Positions 40,734-52,198 of a stretch of 53,568 nt of DNA are shown here, in pieces. The notes under the pieces are model-generated. The model did not search any database and was not told the DNA's origin. It saw only the letters and a program-made list of their open reading frames with translations. Source of the stretch: Candidatus Binatia bacterium. GTDB lineage: Bacteria > Desulfobacterota > Binatia > UBA1149 > JAJCZL01. Made by a program: the position numbers and the translations under genes. The DNA lies in NCBI GenBank assembly GCA_028278325.1, contig JANQEO010000363.1, forward strand, positions 1 to 53,568, written 5' to 3'. Each line of letters starts with the position of its first letter. Within the stretch, counting starts at the first letter, position 1.

Positions 40734-41435
40734 ATCCAGGAACTCAAGCCGCACATCGTCAGGCCAGTCCGGCGGGAACCCGACAGCCATCATCCCAGGT
40801 TCGACGCAGCGCCGTTGTTGCATCAACCGATTGATGCTCGGGTCGCCCCGGAAGGCAACCCGTCGAAAGGCAGCCGCCTCAACGGAGTCGAGCTGTGCCA
40901 CGGAACGTGGAAGGCCGCTGCGCACAGGCCCTGCCTCACCCAACGGGCGGAGGTCCGGTGATACCACGGACACCACCCCGGAGTCATCGAGCAGGAAGAA
41001 CTCGAACCTCTGTGATGTGCGGTCTGAGTCCGGGCTACCTCCACCGCGGTCAGTGAACACGCGCTCTCCCAGGACCCACTCCCCCGCGGGCTCGCCGTTG
41101 TTCATGCGGAACGAAACCAGGACGGTGCCGTTCGTCGCCCACACGACGATCGGCCCGGCCATCACGTCATCGACGTAGACGCACTCGATCGCGATCCCGC
41201 CCCCCGGATGGAAGTAAGTCCACTCTCCGTGCTTCTTGCCGTCGAGGTATGGCCCGATTCCGCTCCCGTGATCGACGGCGCCAAAAGCCGATTCGGTCTC
41301 CACAGACAGCCAGGTCAACTCCTCGACCAGCCCGCCCGCACTGCACGACGAGAGTATCAACGCGAAGACGAGGGCCGCGGCTGCGACCCTCCAACTAGCA
41401 GCGAGACCTGACACATTCTCTCCGAGCGTTCTCAC
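40602..41435 (-). CDS. Lipoprotein with YwqK/MORN-like repeats
   Basis: 277 aa. The signal is VAAAALVFALILSSC (lipobox LSSC). Residues about 60-125 carry YwqK/MORN-type strands: GPYLDGKKHGEWTYFHPGG, IECVYVDDVMAGPIVVWATN and VLVSFRMNNGEPAGEWVLG. The remaining half has beta segments (FEFFLLDDSGVVSVVSPDLR, VRLEFLDSGSGFRLIAPSF) and no known domain. Its 3' end overlaps a convergent ORF by 132 bp. The function of such repeats in bacteria is mostly structural or toxin-antitoxin related; not decidable here. Confidence 0.72.
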   Translation of the reverse strand: MRTLGENVSGLAASWRVAAAALVFALILSSCSAGGLVEELTWLSVETESAFGAVDHGSGIGPYLDGKKHGEWTYFHPGGGIAIECVYVDDVMAGPIVVWATNGTVLVSFRMNNGEPAGEWVLGERVFTDRGGGSPDSDRTSQRFEFFLLDDSGVVSVVSPDLRPLGEAGPVRSGLPRSVAQLDSVEAAAFRRVAFRGDPSINRLMQQRRCVEPGMMAVGFPPDWPDDVRLEFLDSGSGFRLIAPSFYEEPLCVRVREGQGVLVRIQRNKLLAILAAE

Positions 41436-41524
41436 GTTTGGACCTTCCGGGCAGCACCTGAGAGTGTACTACTCCAAGCCAACTCCCGAGATGCAGCCGA
41501 TCCGTCGTCCGGACGGGGCCATTT

Positions 41525-41872
41525 CAGCTCTATCAGTCCGATCAACGATGCGTTGGCCGGGAGCCCACGAACGAGCGAGAACCCCCAAAAGGAGCCTTCA
41601 AGGGAACTAGTTCGCCATCGACGCGCACGCGGGTGTCGCAATGCTGCCGGTCCGATGCCAACGTCGCCACGAGGCTCAAATGTGAGAATCTCCGGCGTGC
41701 CGGACCTGACCGTGCTCACTCCGCCGCAGTGGACTTGGTATTGCTCTCCCGCGTTGGGCCCTTAACTGTGGGGCACTCCAGCTTCTCCATCGCGCCCCTG
41801 AAACCGCCAACCTCCAGGTCATCGAGGATGTGAACCTGGAGCTGATCTGACGAGACTCGCACAGGCCGCAGG
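41525..41872 (-). pseudogene. Decayed paralogue of the C-terminal domain of the 37641-38462 lipoprotein
   Basis: In one frame SSDQLQVHILDDLEVGGFRG parallels DVLQVHILDDLEAGGLKRAL of the intact gene. In a second frame RVRVDGELVPLKAPFG parallels the DLRCDGKSFRLKVPC segment. In a third, GFSLVRGLPANASLIGLIE parallels FLLVHGCPTNASLIGLIE. At least two shifts and the missing N-terminal half make this a pseudogene. Confidence 0.6.
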
Positions 41873-42060
41873 CCCCCGGACCAATACCGGCGGCGCTCGC
41901 GTAGCTGGGCCGGGCGCAATCGAACTGAATCTCGCCGCCTGATCTGCCTTCTGCGGTCCTCCCCGTGACGCTAGCGGTGCGTGTCCGGCTCTGCACTGCG
42001 CCGGAACGACGACCGTCTCGTCCGAGTGCTTGATCTGATGCGAACTTTGCGCCGTCGAGC

Positions 42061-42117
42061 CGGCGTTTTGGCGTCACGAAATCGTCGCCAAAACGCCATC
42101 CGAAACTCGGTGGACCC
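42061..42117 (+). repeat. Solo R1 right end downstream of a lipoprotein gene
   Basis: GGCGTTTTGGCG and CGCCAAAACGCC form a perfect 12-bp stem around a 14-nt loop, followed by the terminal repeat CCGAAACTCGGTGGACCC. It ends 16 bp from the stop codon (42134) of the minus-strand gene. The stem differs from the other copies at paired positions, so pairing is kept. Confidence 0.7.
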
Positions 42118-42133
42118 CTTCGGCCACTGAGAT

Positions 42134-42745
42134 CTACCTGACGAAGCCCTGATAACTCCCACTCGTGCACTCAACTTCGTGGCCGTCGTCCCACACCTGC
42201 AGATCGACCGTTGCGCGTGCCGAATCAGCCTCGAGGCTGACGGTCAACCGAACCTCAACGTAATAACCGACCTTCAGATCGCCGCCGACACCCAACACGT
42301 CACGCGACCGAAGGCGAATCTCACGGAGGATCGGATAGTCGTCTGCCTCCGGAGCCTTGACGCGGATCGAGCGCAAGATGCGCCCGAGGCACGTCTCCTC
42401 CGCGAAACGCGGTTCGGACAATGCACGACCAAGACTTCGATCGACAACGATCGTCCTCGTGGATTGGTGTTTGTGTGGCCGCGATCGTTCTTCTGACAGG
42501 ATCTCCCTCGCCCGAGCCGCGTCTTTCCTCGCGACCATTACACCGTGGATCACCGACCCTTCCAGGAACGAATCGATCCCGTTAGCGGCCAACAACCGCG
42601 TGATGTGTACGCCCTCGAGCCTATCGCTACCGCCTACCAAGTGAACCCCTACGGCCCCGCTTCGAGGCTTCGTACCTTCGTAGCCGCAAGGCGAAGTGCA
42701 GCTCGTAAGTAGGAGAGGGAGAACCGCGCCGACCAGCGCACGCAT
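42134..42745 (-). CDS. Lipoprotein, unknown function
   Basis: 203 aa from ATG 42745; the frame is open to 42820 but without a signal sequence. The signal is MRALVGAVLPLLLTSC (lipobox LTSC). The early part (VHLVGGSDRLEGVHITRLLA, FLEGSVIHGVMVARKDAARA) has a small alpha/beta pattern like a DUF2007/signal-transducing ferredoxin-like fold. The later part is beta-rich (LKVGYYVEVRLTVSLEADSA). No family is assigned with confidence. A 34-bp block about 60 bp upstream recurs ahead of the gene at 44020. Confidence 0.65.
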   Translation of the reverse strand: MRALVGAVLPLLLTSCTSPCGYEGTKPRSGAVGVHLVGGSDRLEGVHITRLLAANGIDSFLEGSVIHGVMVARKDAARAREILSEERSRPHKHQSTRTIVVDRSLGRALSEPRFAEETCLGRILRSIRVKAPEADDYPILREIRLRSRDVLGVGGDLKVGYYVEVRLTVSLEADSARATVDLQVWDDGHEVECTSGSYQGFVR

Positions 42746-42804
42746 CTCGCTATGGTAGCACGCTCCGCATCGTGTCCCGCTTCGAGGCGTACATGATTCA
42801 GACG

Positions 42805-42838
42805 ATGGGATCTCCCCCACCGGGCCCGCTCAGGGGTT
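42805..42838. repeat. Upstream direct repeat, copy 1
   Basis: ATGGGATCTCCCCC then ACCGGGCCCGCTCAGGGGTT; it matches 44099-44132 at 32 of 34 positions. Both lie 60-80 bp upstream of a minus-strand lipoprotein start. Confidence 0.6.
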
Positions 42839-43078
42839 CCAGCGGCGACATCATCAGCACGCCGGTCTTCGGCGGCCCCCATCACACCTACCAGGCTCGT
42901 GGGGTCCAGAAACTCGACTCGCCCCAACCCCGCTAGCGACTCACGGAATGACGCGCCCGATGGGTTCGAGTCCACAGAAGTGGCGAGCGGTGCTGGTAGC
43001 CGAACGTGACGGTTGCCACGGACCTAGACTGTCGGCTCAGTGTCGCCGATCTTGCCTTGTCCGAACCATCGTCAGTGT

Positions 43079-44020
43079 TCAGGCAGCGCGGCGGTAGTAG
43101 CGGAGCATGCCACCGAGTCGTTCCTCGCACTCGATCTTCCCAGCCGTCGAGCCGACTTCATCACCGGGTTCGATGATCGCGTTTGCGATGCGCTGGTGGT
43201 TTCGCTCCCGATGATAGTGGGCGAGGAACTCGCGCTGGGCCCGGCGCAACGGTGCGATGCCGAAGAAGATCATCCGGTTCAGGCACTCATGCTTGATCGT
43301 ACGGACGAATCGCTCGGCGTAGGCGTTCGCGTTGGGGGCCTTGTAGGGAGTCCGGACGACGTCAATGCCTTCGTCTTTGAGGATGCCGTCGAACCCGCCG
43401 CTGAACTTGCCGTCGTTGTCGCGAATCAGGAAGTGTTTCCCAACGAGGAAGCCATCGACTGGGTCGGTCAGGTTCTTGGCGATCTGTGCCATGAAGATGC
43501 CGTCCGGCGATGGTGTCGTGCCCGCGATCTCGACGCGCCTCGTCGCGAGGTGTATCACGAGGAACGTGTAGATCGTGACGAGACCACGAGGTGTCCAAAC
43601 CTCGGCCGTGAAGAAGCCGCAGGCCGCGATCGATTGCCAGTGCGCCTGCAAGAACGTCCTCCACGAACTCGTTTTTCCGCGTTCGGGAGCAGGGACGATG
43701 CCGTGGCGCTTCAGGATGTTTGCGACCGAGGTCGCGCTGATGACGTGGCCCAGGTTCTCGACGGTTCCCTGGATCTTGTCGTAGCCCCAGGTCCGGATGG
43801 GACAGTAGATGCCGATGTGCGACCTGGGCTCGGCCCGCCAGTGGCGCAGCACAAGAACCACCTCGCCGGAATGCGCATCCGCAACAACCCGCCCAACGAT
43901 GTTCGCAGGGGCGGCCCCGGTCTGCGCCACGACATTCTCCGGGCGTGGCTCGTCCTTCTGGGGGCAGGCGGAGCAAAGAACCACCAAGCACACGATGCTT
44001 CCGGCCCTGAGTGTGCTCAT
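43079..44020 (-). CDS. Chimeric ORF: lipoprotein N-terminus fused in frame to a transposase integrase core
   Basis: 313 aa from ATG 44020. Residues 1-75 are a lipoprotein start (MSTLRAGSIVCLVVLCSAC, then QTGAAPANIVGRVVADAHSG, resembling the opening of a carboxypeptidase-regulatory domain). From about residue 76 (position 43795) the sequence is RTWGYDKIQGTVENLGHVIS and then an integrase core: ANILKRHGIVPAPERGK, HLATRRVEIAGTTPSPDG, LIRDNDGKFSGGFD (DDE Asp), YKAPNANAYAERFVRTIKHE (Glu) and HYHRERNHQ. The usual first Asp, FFTTEV in relatives, appears as FFTAEVW. The transposase lacks its first 100 or so residues. The frame is intact across the junction. A functional product is doubtful. Confidence 0.7.
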   Translation of the reverse strand: MSTLRAGSIVCLVVLCSACPQKDEPRPENVVAQTGAAPANIVGRVVADAHSGEVVLVLRHWRAEPRSHIGIYCPIRTWGYDKIQGTVENLGHVISATSVANILKRHGIVPAPERGKTSSWRTFLQAHWQSIAACGFFTAEVWTPRGLVTIYTFLVIHLATRRVEIAGTTPSPDGIFMAQIAKNLTDPVDGFLVGKHFLIRDNDGKFSGGFDGILKDEGIDVVRTPYKAPNANAYAERFVRTIKHECLNRMIFFGIAPLRRAQREFLAHYHRERNHQRIANAIIEPGDEVGSTAGKIECEERLGGMLRYYRRAA

Positions 44021-44098
44021 CGGGGAGTCCCCTGTGCTGTGACGAGGGTTCAGCCGCGGACCTTCCCGACAGCCGGCAGCAGGTCGCATGTTCAGGCC

Positions 44099-44132
44099 AT
44101 GGGACCTCCCCCACCGGGCCCGATCAGGGGTT
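44099..44132. repeat. Upstream direct repeat, copy 2
   Basis: ATGGGACCTCCCCC then ACCGGGCCCGATCAGGGGTT. It overlaps a small perfect hairpin AGGGGTT-TAAG-AACCCCT (44126-44143). Confidence 0.6.
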
Positions 44133-44146
44133 TAAGAACCCCTTCC

Positions 44147-44295
44147 CATACTTCACCGCTACTTCACCGCTGAAACGCCCGTTTGCGGTGAAGCTTGAGA
44201 GGCGCCATCGACGTGAATCTAGTGTTTGTAGGGGGTTACGACGACCGCCGCGACGATGAGGTTTTGTCATCGGTAGCGGTTTGCGGTGAAGTATG
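44147..44295 (+). repeat. MITE-like repeat R3, complete copy
   Basis: 149 bp bounded by perfect 13-bp inverted repeats CATACTTCACCGC (44147-44159) and GCGGTGAAGTATG (44283-44295). The interior carries a second CTTCACCGC...GCGGTGAAG pair and the conserved GACGTGAATCTAGTGTTTGT block. It has no coding capacity, so it is probably a non-autonomous element. Confidence 0.65.
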
Positions 44296-44513
44296 AAACT
44301 CGGCGTTCTCGCGCGGTGGCGGGCACCGCGCGCCTTCGTGCGTTGCTCTCCATGGCAACGGCCGCTGCAATGCGGCGATGGTCCGGGCATCTCTGTGCGG
44401 GCCGCGGGAGTTCTGATCGTGCGCGCGCGATGCAATCGAGTCGAAACCCTCTGATCCTTCTCGTAGTCCGCGGGGTGTATCAGATTGGGGCAGGTCTCCG
44501 CCCCCGAAAGCTC

Positions 44514-47357
44514 ATGTCCTACCCCGATCCGGAAACACTGTTGCGACACGCCACATTCGTCAGGTCGGTCGCGCGAAAGCTGGTCGGCGATGAGCACCAT
44601 GCGGACGACGTGCAGCAGCAGACCTGGCTCAAAGCCCTAGAGCACCCCCCGTCAGGACGTCTCAGCTCGTGGCTCGGAACCGTCACACGGAACCTGGCAC
44701 TGAAGCTACGGCGAGGCGAACGGCGTCGTGCGCGCCGTGAACGCACGGTAGCCCGGCCGGAAGCCCTCTCGCCGGAGCCGACCCCCGCGGAGCGAGACGA
44801 GGTCTTTGGATCACTCGCCAACGCGCTTCTTCGTCTGCCAGAGCCCCACCGCACAGTGATCTTCCTTCGCTTCTATGAAGCGGTGCCGCCTCGCGAGATC
44901 GCGCGGCGCCTGGACATTCCGCTCGCGACCGTGAAGTCCCGACTCCGCCGGGCCTCCGAGCTCCTGCGACATGAACTCGATCGAGAGTATCGCGGGGACC
45001 GCCAGACCTGGAGGCTGGCTCTTCTGCCGATGGCCCTGCCGGCGCAGGCCACCGCGACGAGCGCAGTTGCTACCGCAGAGTTGACCGCAGGAGCCATCCT
45101 CGTGAAGACCAAGATTGCCATCGCGGCGACGATACTCACCGTTGGTTCGGTCACAGTCTGGCACGCCGCGCGGGAACCGGTGCACGATGTGACGACCCCG
45201 ACGGAGAGCAAGAGTGCACCGACCCACAGCGCTGAAGCGGAGCGCGATGCAGCAGCGCCTGCATCCGTCGAGGGTCGCCTCATCGACACACGGCGCTTCG
45301 TACCGGCACCAGACGACCGGACACTGCTTGTGAGGGTCGTGGATCACAACCGGAAGCCCCAGCCGGGGATACCCGTTGCGCTCAAATCGCTGGATGATCG
45401 CCGACGGGGAGCGTATTGCCGTGCGATGACGGGATCGGACGGAAGCCCAGCACGTCTGCGTCTCGGGGAGATCCTGATCCGCGACACGAAGGAAGTCAAA
45501 GTGACCTTCGACTTCCTCGGCGTGGACTTGCCCGAAGTGCCCATCAACCTCGAGGCACTCCCCCGAGAGCCCGTGACTCTGCTCCTGCCCCCGACCGGCG
45601 CGGCAGAGATCGCGATCGTGGATCCGGCCGGCAGCGCGTTCTGCCCTTCCGACGCCAACCTGAGAATCCGTTGGCGCAAGGCCCGACAAGACGATGCGCC
45701 CTGGCCCAGGAGACCGCGTCATCGGCCGGGCATACCGCAGGACGGCGTCGTCCGGCTCCCGATCATAGAAGTTGGATTGGAGCTTCTCGTCGAAGTCATC
45801 CCGTTGGGAACGCAGAATCCCGTCGCGCCTGCGCGAGTTGTCGCGAGGGGGCCGGATCGCATTGGCGAGACCCGACGCATCGAGGTGACGTATGGAGACG
45901 CTACCTATCCGATCGTCACAGGTCGTCTTCTTCGCGAGGACGGTACGCCCTGGCCAGCCCGCGAGCTAGAAGCGCGCGCCATCCTCGAGCCACGTCCGGA
46001 CAGAGTGACGTTGGTCCCTGTGTCCGTAGCGCCAGGGGGGCGATTTCGCCTGGTCGTAAGGCACCCCTGTCCACCAGGAGGGCGCAGGGTCTACGAGATC
46101 TTCGACCGCGTCCGACCAGGAGGGGCGGCTCTACACAGGGTACAAACAGATCTCAGCCGACCCCTGCGACAAGGTGAGACCGACCTGGGCGATCTCGTCC
46201 TGGGTCGCGGAACGCTGCTCGTCGCCGGCAGCGTCGTAGACCGTAATGGGGAGCCCGTCGCCGGCCTGCGGCTAAGTGTCCTGCGCGAGGATCCGCTCGC
46301 GGGCAACTTCAGCGGCATGAACCGTCTCCTCGGCCATCGGACGCAAGAGGACGGCACGTTCGCCATCTACCTGCAATCCGGGGAGATCGCCCTGGATAGG
46401 CAGTACATCCTCGGGGTGAGGGCTGATCCAAAGCCTCGGTTCCGGGCCGGCGATCGCAACCTCAGTGTCGTGTACATCGGAAAGACGACGGGTTCGATCA
46501 AGGGTTCGATCAAGCTCGTACCTGGCGTGGATCCCGGGGACTACAAGATCACGGTCGTCTTGGATCGGGGGCGTTACTTCTCCACGCGCGCCCACGACGA
46601 CGGAGCGTTTCGGCTCACGAGCCTCCCGGCCGGTACTTGGCCGGTTCTCGTTCAGTCATCCTCGGCGGAAGTGCGCTCGGAAGAGGCTCTTCAGCGCTTC
46701 GAGAGAGTCGTGGTGAAGCCGGGCGAGATCAACCGTGATCCCCGACTCCAGAATCTCGTCGTTCCGAGGGGCGGACTAAGCGCCTTCACGCTGACGGTCG
46801 TTGACGAGAAGGGCCGCCCCGTCCAGGTAAGAATCGGTGTTGGCGAAGGCAAGAAGACCTCTTACCGCGTCAGCCGCAACGGGATTGTCCGGATAACGAC
46901 ACTCCGCCCTGCCGTCGATGTCAGCATTCAGGCTGACGGCCACCGCACGGTTCGATTGAAGGGTGTGTCCGCCGACAGAAAGGTGACGTTGCGCATGGGG
47001 CTGAAGGTTCGGTTCACGACCCGTGCCCTGGCCGGAGGCAACAACCCGCTCTGGCGCTTGGGTCTCTTCTTCGGCAAAGGAGCGGTTCCTGAGGAGCACG
47101 GCTCCATCGAGTCGAAAGCGCGTCCGTTCACCCGACATGGGGAACTTGACGTTCTGCTACCCGGGCTCGGCATCTATCGGCCGACAGTTTGTCTCATCGA
47201 GCACAGGAAAGGAGAATCTGTCAGTCATCCGCTTGTTGGCGTCAATCCCGTGAACATCGACGTCGTTGATCAGGACGCCCGCCAGTATTTTGAGATCAAT
47301 GTCCCGGAGCAGCTGCTTCTGAGCGTCATAGACAAAGCACGTCGGGAAGGTCGATGA
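44514..47357 (+). CDS. ECF-like sigma factor fused to a membrane span and carboxypeptidase-regulatory-like domains (fusion 2)
   Basis: 947 aa from ATG 44514, where the sigma-like sequence begins (MSYPDPETLLRHATFVRSVA); the frame upstream overlaps R3. Region 2 is about 14-68 (HHADDVQQQTWLKALEHPP, SSWLGTVTRNLALKLRRGER) and region 4 about 98-155 (LLRLPEPHRTVIFLRFYEAV, PPREIARRLDIPLATVKSRL). A weak membrane span lies at about 199-216 (TKIAIAATILTVGSVTVW). Then follow some 730 residues of beta-sandwich repeats with DHNRKPQPGIPVALKS, REDGTPWPARELEARA, DRNGEPVAGLRLSVL, QEDGTFAIYL, HDDGAFRLTSLPAG and DEKGRPVQVRI. The architecture and linker (AGAILVKTK versus GGWLLMATKTK) match fusion 1. A GTG at 45102 with AGGAG 8 nt upstream opens the membrane segment. 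Confidence 0.85.
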   Translation: MSYPDPETLLRHATFVRSVARKLVGDEHHADDVQQQTWLKALEHPPSGRLSSWLGTVTRNLALKLRRGERRRARRERTVARPEALSPEPTPAERDEVFGSLANALLRLPEPHRTVIFLRFYEAVPPREIARRLDIPLATVKSRLRRASELLRHELDREYRGDRQTWRLALLPMALPAQATATSAVATAELTAGAILVKTKIAIAATILTVGSVTVWHAAREPVHDVTTPTESKSAPTHSAEAERDAAAPASVEGRLIDTRRFVPAPDDRTLLVRVVDHNRKPQPGIPVALKSLDDRRRGAYCRAMTGSDGSPARLRLGEILIRDTKEVKVTFDFLGVDLPEVPINLEALPREPVTLLLPPTGAAEIAIVDPAGSAFCPSDANLRIRWRKARQDDAPWPRRPRHRPGIPQDGVVRLPIIEVGLELLVEVIPLGTQNPVAPARVVARGPDRIGETRRIEVTYGDATYPIVTGRLLREDGTPWPARELEARAILEPRPDRVTLVPVSVAPGGRFRLVVRHPCPPGGRRVYEIFDRVRPGGAALHRVQTDLSRPLRQGETDLGDLVLGRGTLLVAGSVVDRNGEPVAGLRLSVLREDPLAGNFSGMNRLLGHRTQEDGTFAIYLQSGEIALDRQYILGVRADPKPRFRAGDRNLSVVYIGKTTGSIKGSIKLVPGVDPGDYKITVVLDRGRYFSTRAHDDGAFRLTSLPAGTWPVLVQSSSAEVRSEEALQRFERVVVKPGEINRDPRLQNLVVPRGGLSAFTLTVVDEKGRPVQVRIGVGEGKKTSYRVSRNGIVRITTLRPAVDVSIQADGHRTVRLKGVSADRKVTLRMGLKVRFTTRALAGGNNPLWRLGLFFGKGAVPEEHGSIESKARPFTRHGELDVLLPGLGIYRPTVCLIEHRKGESVSHPLVGVNPVNIDVVDQDARQYFEINVPEQLLLSVIDKARREGR
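45088..45104 (+). promoter_or_regulatory. Possible internal translation start in fusion 2
   Basis: CAGGAG (45088-45093), 8 nt, then GTG 45102 opening VKTKIAIAATILTV. Same position relative to the domains as ATG 15993 in fusion 1. Confidence 0.4.
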
Positions 47358-47584
47358 TTCGCCTCGTGAAAGCGCATCAACGGATCGTCTCTGCACGCCC
47401 AGCATGCCGGGGGTGACCGGCTACTTCTCGCCTCGATCCTGAAAGGCTTGCCCGCGACCGCCGTGCCACACTTGAGAGCCAGTTGCCGCGAAACCGCTTG
47501 GCCATCCGCGCAATGGAGTCTGCAATCGGCAGTCGTGCGAAATGCGCTACCTGATGACTCATTTGAACATCCGATCGTGCAGGG

Positions 47585-47827
47585 TTACGACATTCGACTT
47601 CCCGCAACGACTCGCGTCGCACCCTTGATCACGGGTTCAGCACGCGGGATCTTCGACGGAGCGATCTCGTAGCGAACTCTTCCCGGGTCCACGACGTACG
47701 GACCACCCGAGATATAAGTGGACATCCATTCATCGTTGATCTTCACGGCGAAACGCTGGTGACGTCTCCGGAACTCGTCAAGGAGCTCGAATCGAATCAC
47801 TCCTACGGGCGAGGACGCGGTCAACAA
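47585..47827 (-). pseudogene. C-terminal fragment of a carboxypeptidase-regulatory-like protein
   Basis: The minus strand reads VGVIRFELLDEFRRRHQRFA, VKINDEWMSTYISGGPYVVD and PGRVRYEIAPSKIPRAEPVI to a stop at 47585. The beta-strand pattern and DPGRVRYEI turn resemble the outer domains of the sigma fusions. No start, signal or upstream domain is present. At its 5' edge it passes into a stretch containing a copied FG-GAP loop. Confidence 0.4.
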
Positions 47828-47858
47828 GGGCGATGTGTCGGCGGCGCGGTTCGTGTTT

Positions 47859-47907
47859 CGCCCTGGTCGGTCAGGATGTCCGCTCGCCCATCACCATCGA
47901 AGTCACC
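47859..47907 (-). repeat. 49-bp exact copy of an FG-GAP loop from the gene at 38710
   Basis: Identical over 49 bp to 39570-39618, on the same strand. The minus strand reads GDFDGDGRADILTDQG. Flanking bases differ at once on both sides. No FG-GAP gene surrounds it. Confidence 0.7.
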
Positions 47908-48060
47908 GGGCGGCTCTCTCCGCTCATCCCCGTCGCCACACAAGGATCGCCATTGGACGCTTACTCCAAGGCCGGACTTTCCCGCAGGTGCTCGCCAACG
48001 CAGCAGCTGTGACGTTGGCCTGCTGCGCGTTTCCTCGGCCAAGTATCCGGGGCATGGCAC

Positions 48061-51564
<3,504 letters not shown>

Positions 51565-51856
51565 TCATCGTACGCCAGACCGCGCACCAACGGAGAGGTC
51601 CTATGCGGTCTATGCGCGAAACTGCGCCCAAGGGCTGATGATCGATCGGGGACGACACGTCGAATCGATGTTACGCGGGCGGTGATGCGTCGATTCGATC
51701 AGCATTCTGGGCCGGCGCCTTCGTCACACTCCTCGTAAGGGTGCCGCATCAGTTGTTCTCGGGCGATGAACCGAGAGCCGGCAATGCGTTTGAACTGAGC
51801 GGGCGCACTCAGTCGGTTCTTGGTGACGACTCGTCCGCACCGTCTGCATAGTTACG
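51565..51856. other. Upstream region of the kinase/TPR gene; possible minus-strand remnant
   Basis: The minus strand at about 51700-51846 reads CRRCGRVVTKNRLSAPAQF and REQLMRHPYEECDEGAGPEC without a start codon (a TAA directly precedes). The CxxC start suggests a zinc-ribbon fragment. Otherwise nothing was recognised. Confidence 0.3.
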
Positions 51857-52072
51857 TTATCGGATGCTAGCATCTGGCCGGGTGTCATCATCGGCCCGGA
51901 TATCCTGATCGATCTCTTTCGAAAGGCCACTCGGGCCCCGACCGATCTTCAAACCAAAGACGCAGCCTGCGTCGACGAGCAGTTCCGCCAAGCGTGAAAC
52001 GGTCTCGACCGTCTCTCCAGTTGCATCCCAGAGGAGCAGGCAGGCGAAGTGACGAGACGGCACTCGGGACAC
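51857..52072 (-). CDS. Possible small hypothetical protein
   Basis: 71 aa from GTG 52072. The sequence (SRHFACLLLWDATGETVETV, SRLAELLVDAGCVFGLKIGR) has a plausible alpha/beta composition but no ribosome site of note. An upstream overlapping frame with CPECR suggests that the beginning may be frameshifted. Could equally be a remnant. Confidence 0.3.
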   Translation of the reverse strand: MSRVPSRHFACLLLWDATGETVETVSRLAELLVDAGCVFGLKIGRGPSGLSKEIDQDIRADDDTRPDASIR

Positions 52073-52198
52073 GGCACCATGTCTGCACTCGCAGCATGAA
52101 CAAGAAACAAGTCGCGACTCGACAGGCTGTCGTGGCCAATCCGTTCTTGCGGCTTCAACGAACGCTCCTCGTGCCGTTCACCGATTGTTCGACGAACG

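Larger units (their letters stand above)
47358..48060. other. 700-bp gap between sigma fusion 2 and kinase/TPR gene, fragments only
   Basis: Apart from the two fragments listed separately (47585-47827 and 47859-47907), this gap holds no credible gene. The genes on both sides converge here. No terminator hairpin with a T-run is visible. Confidence 0.5.
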
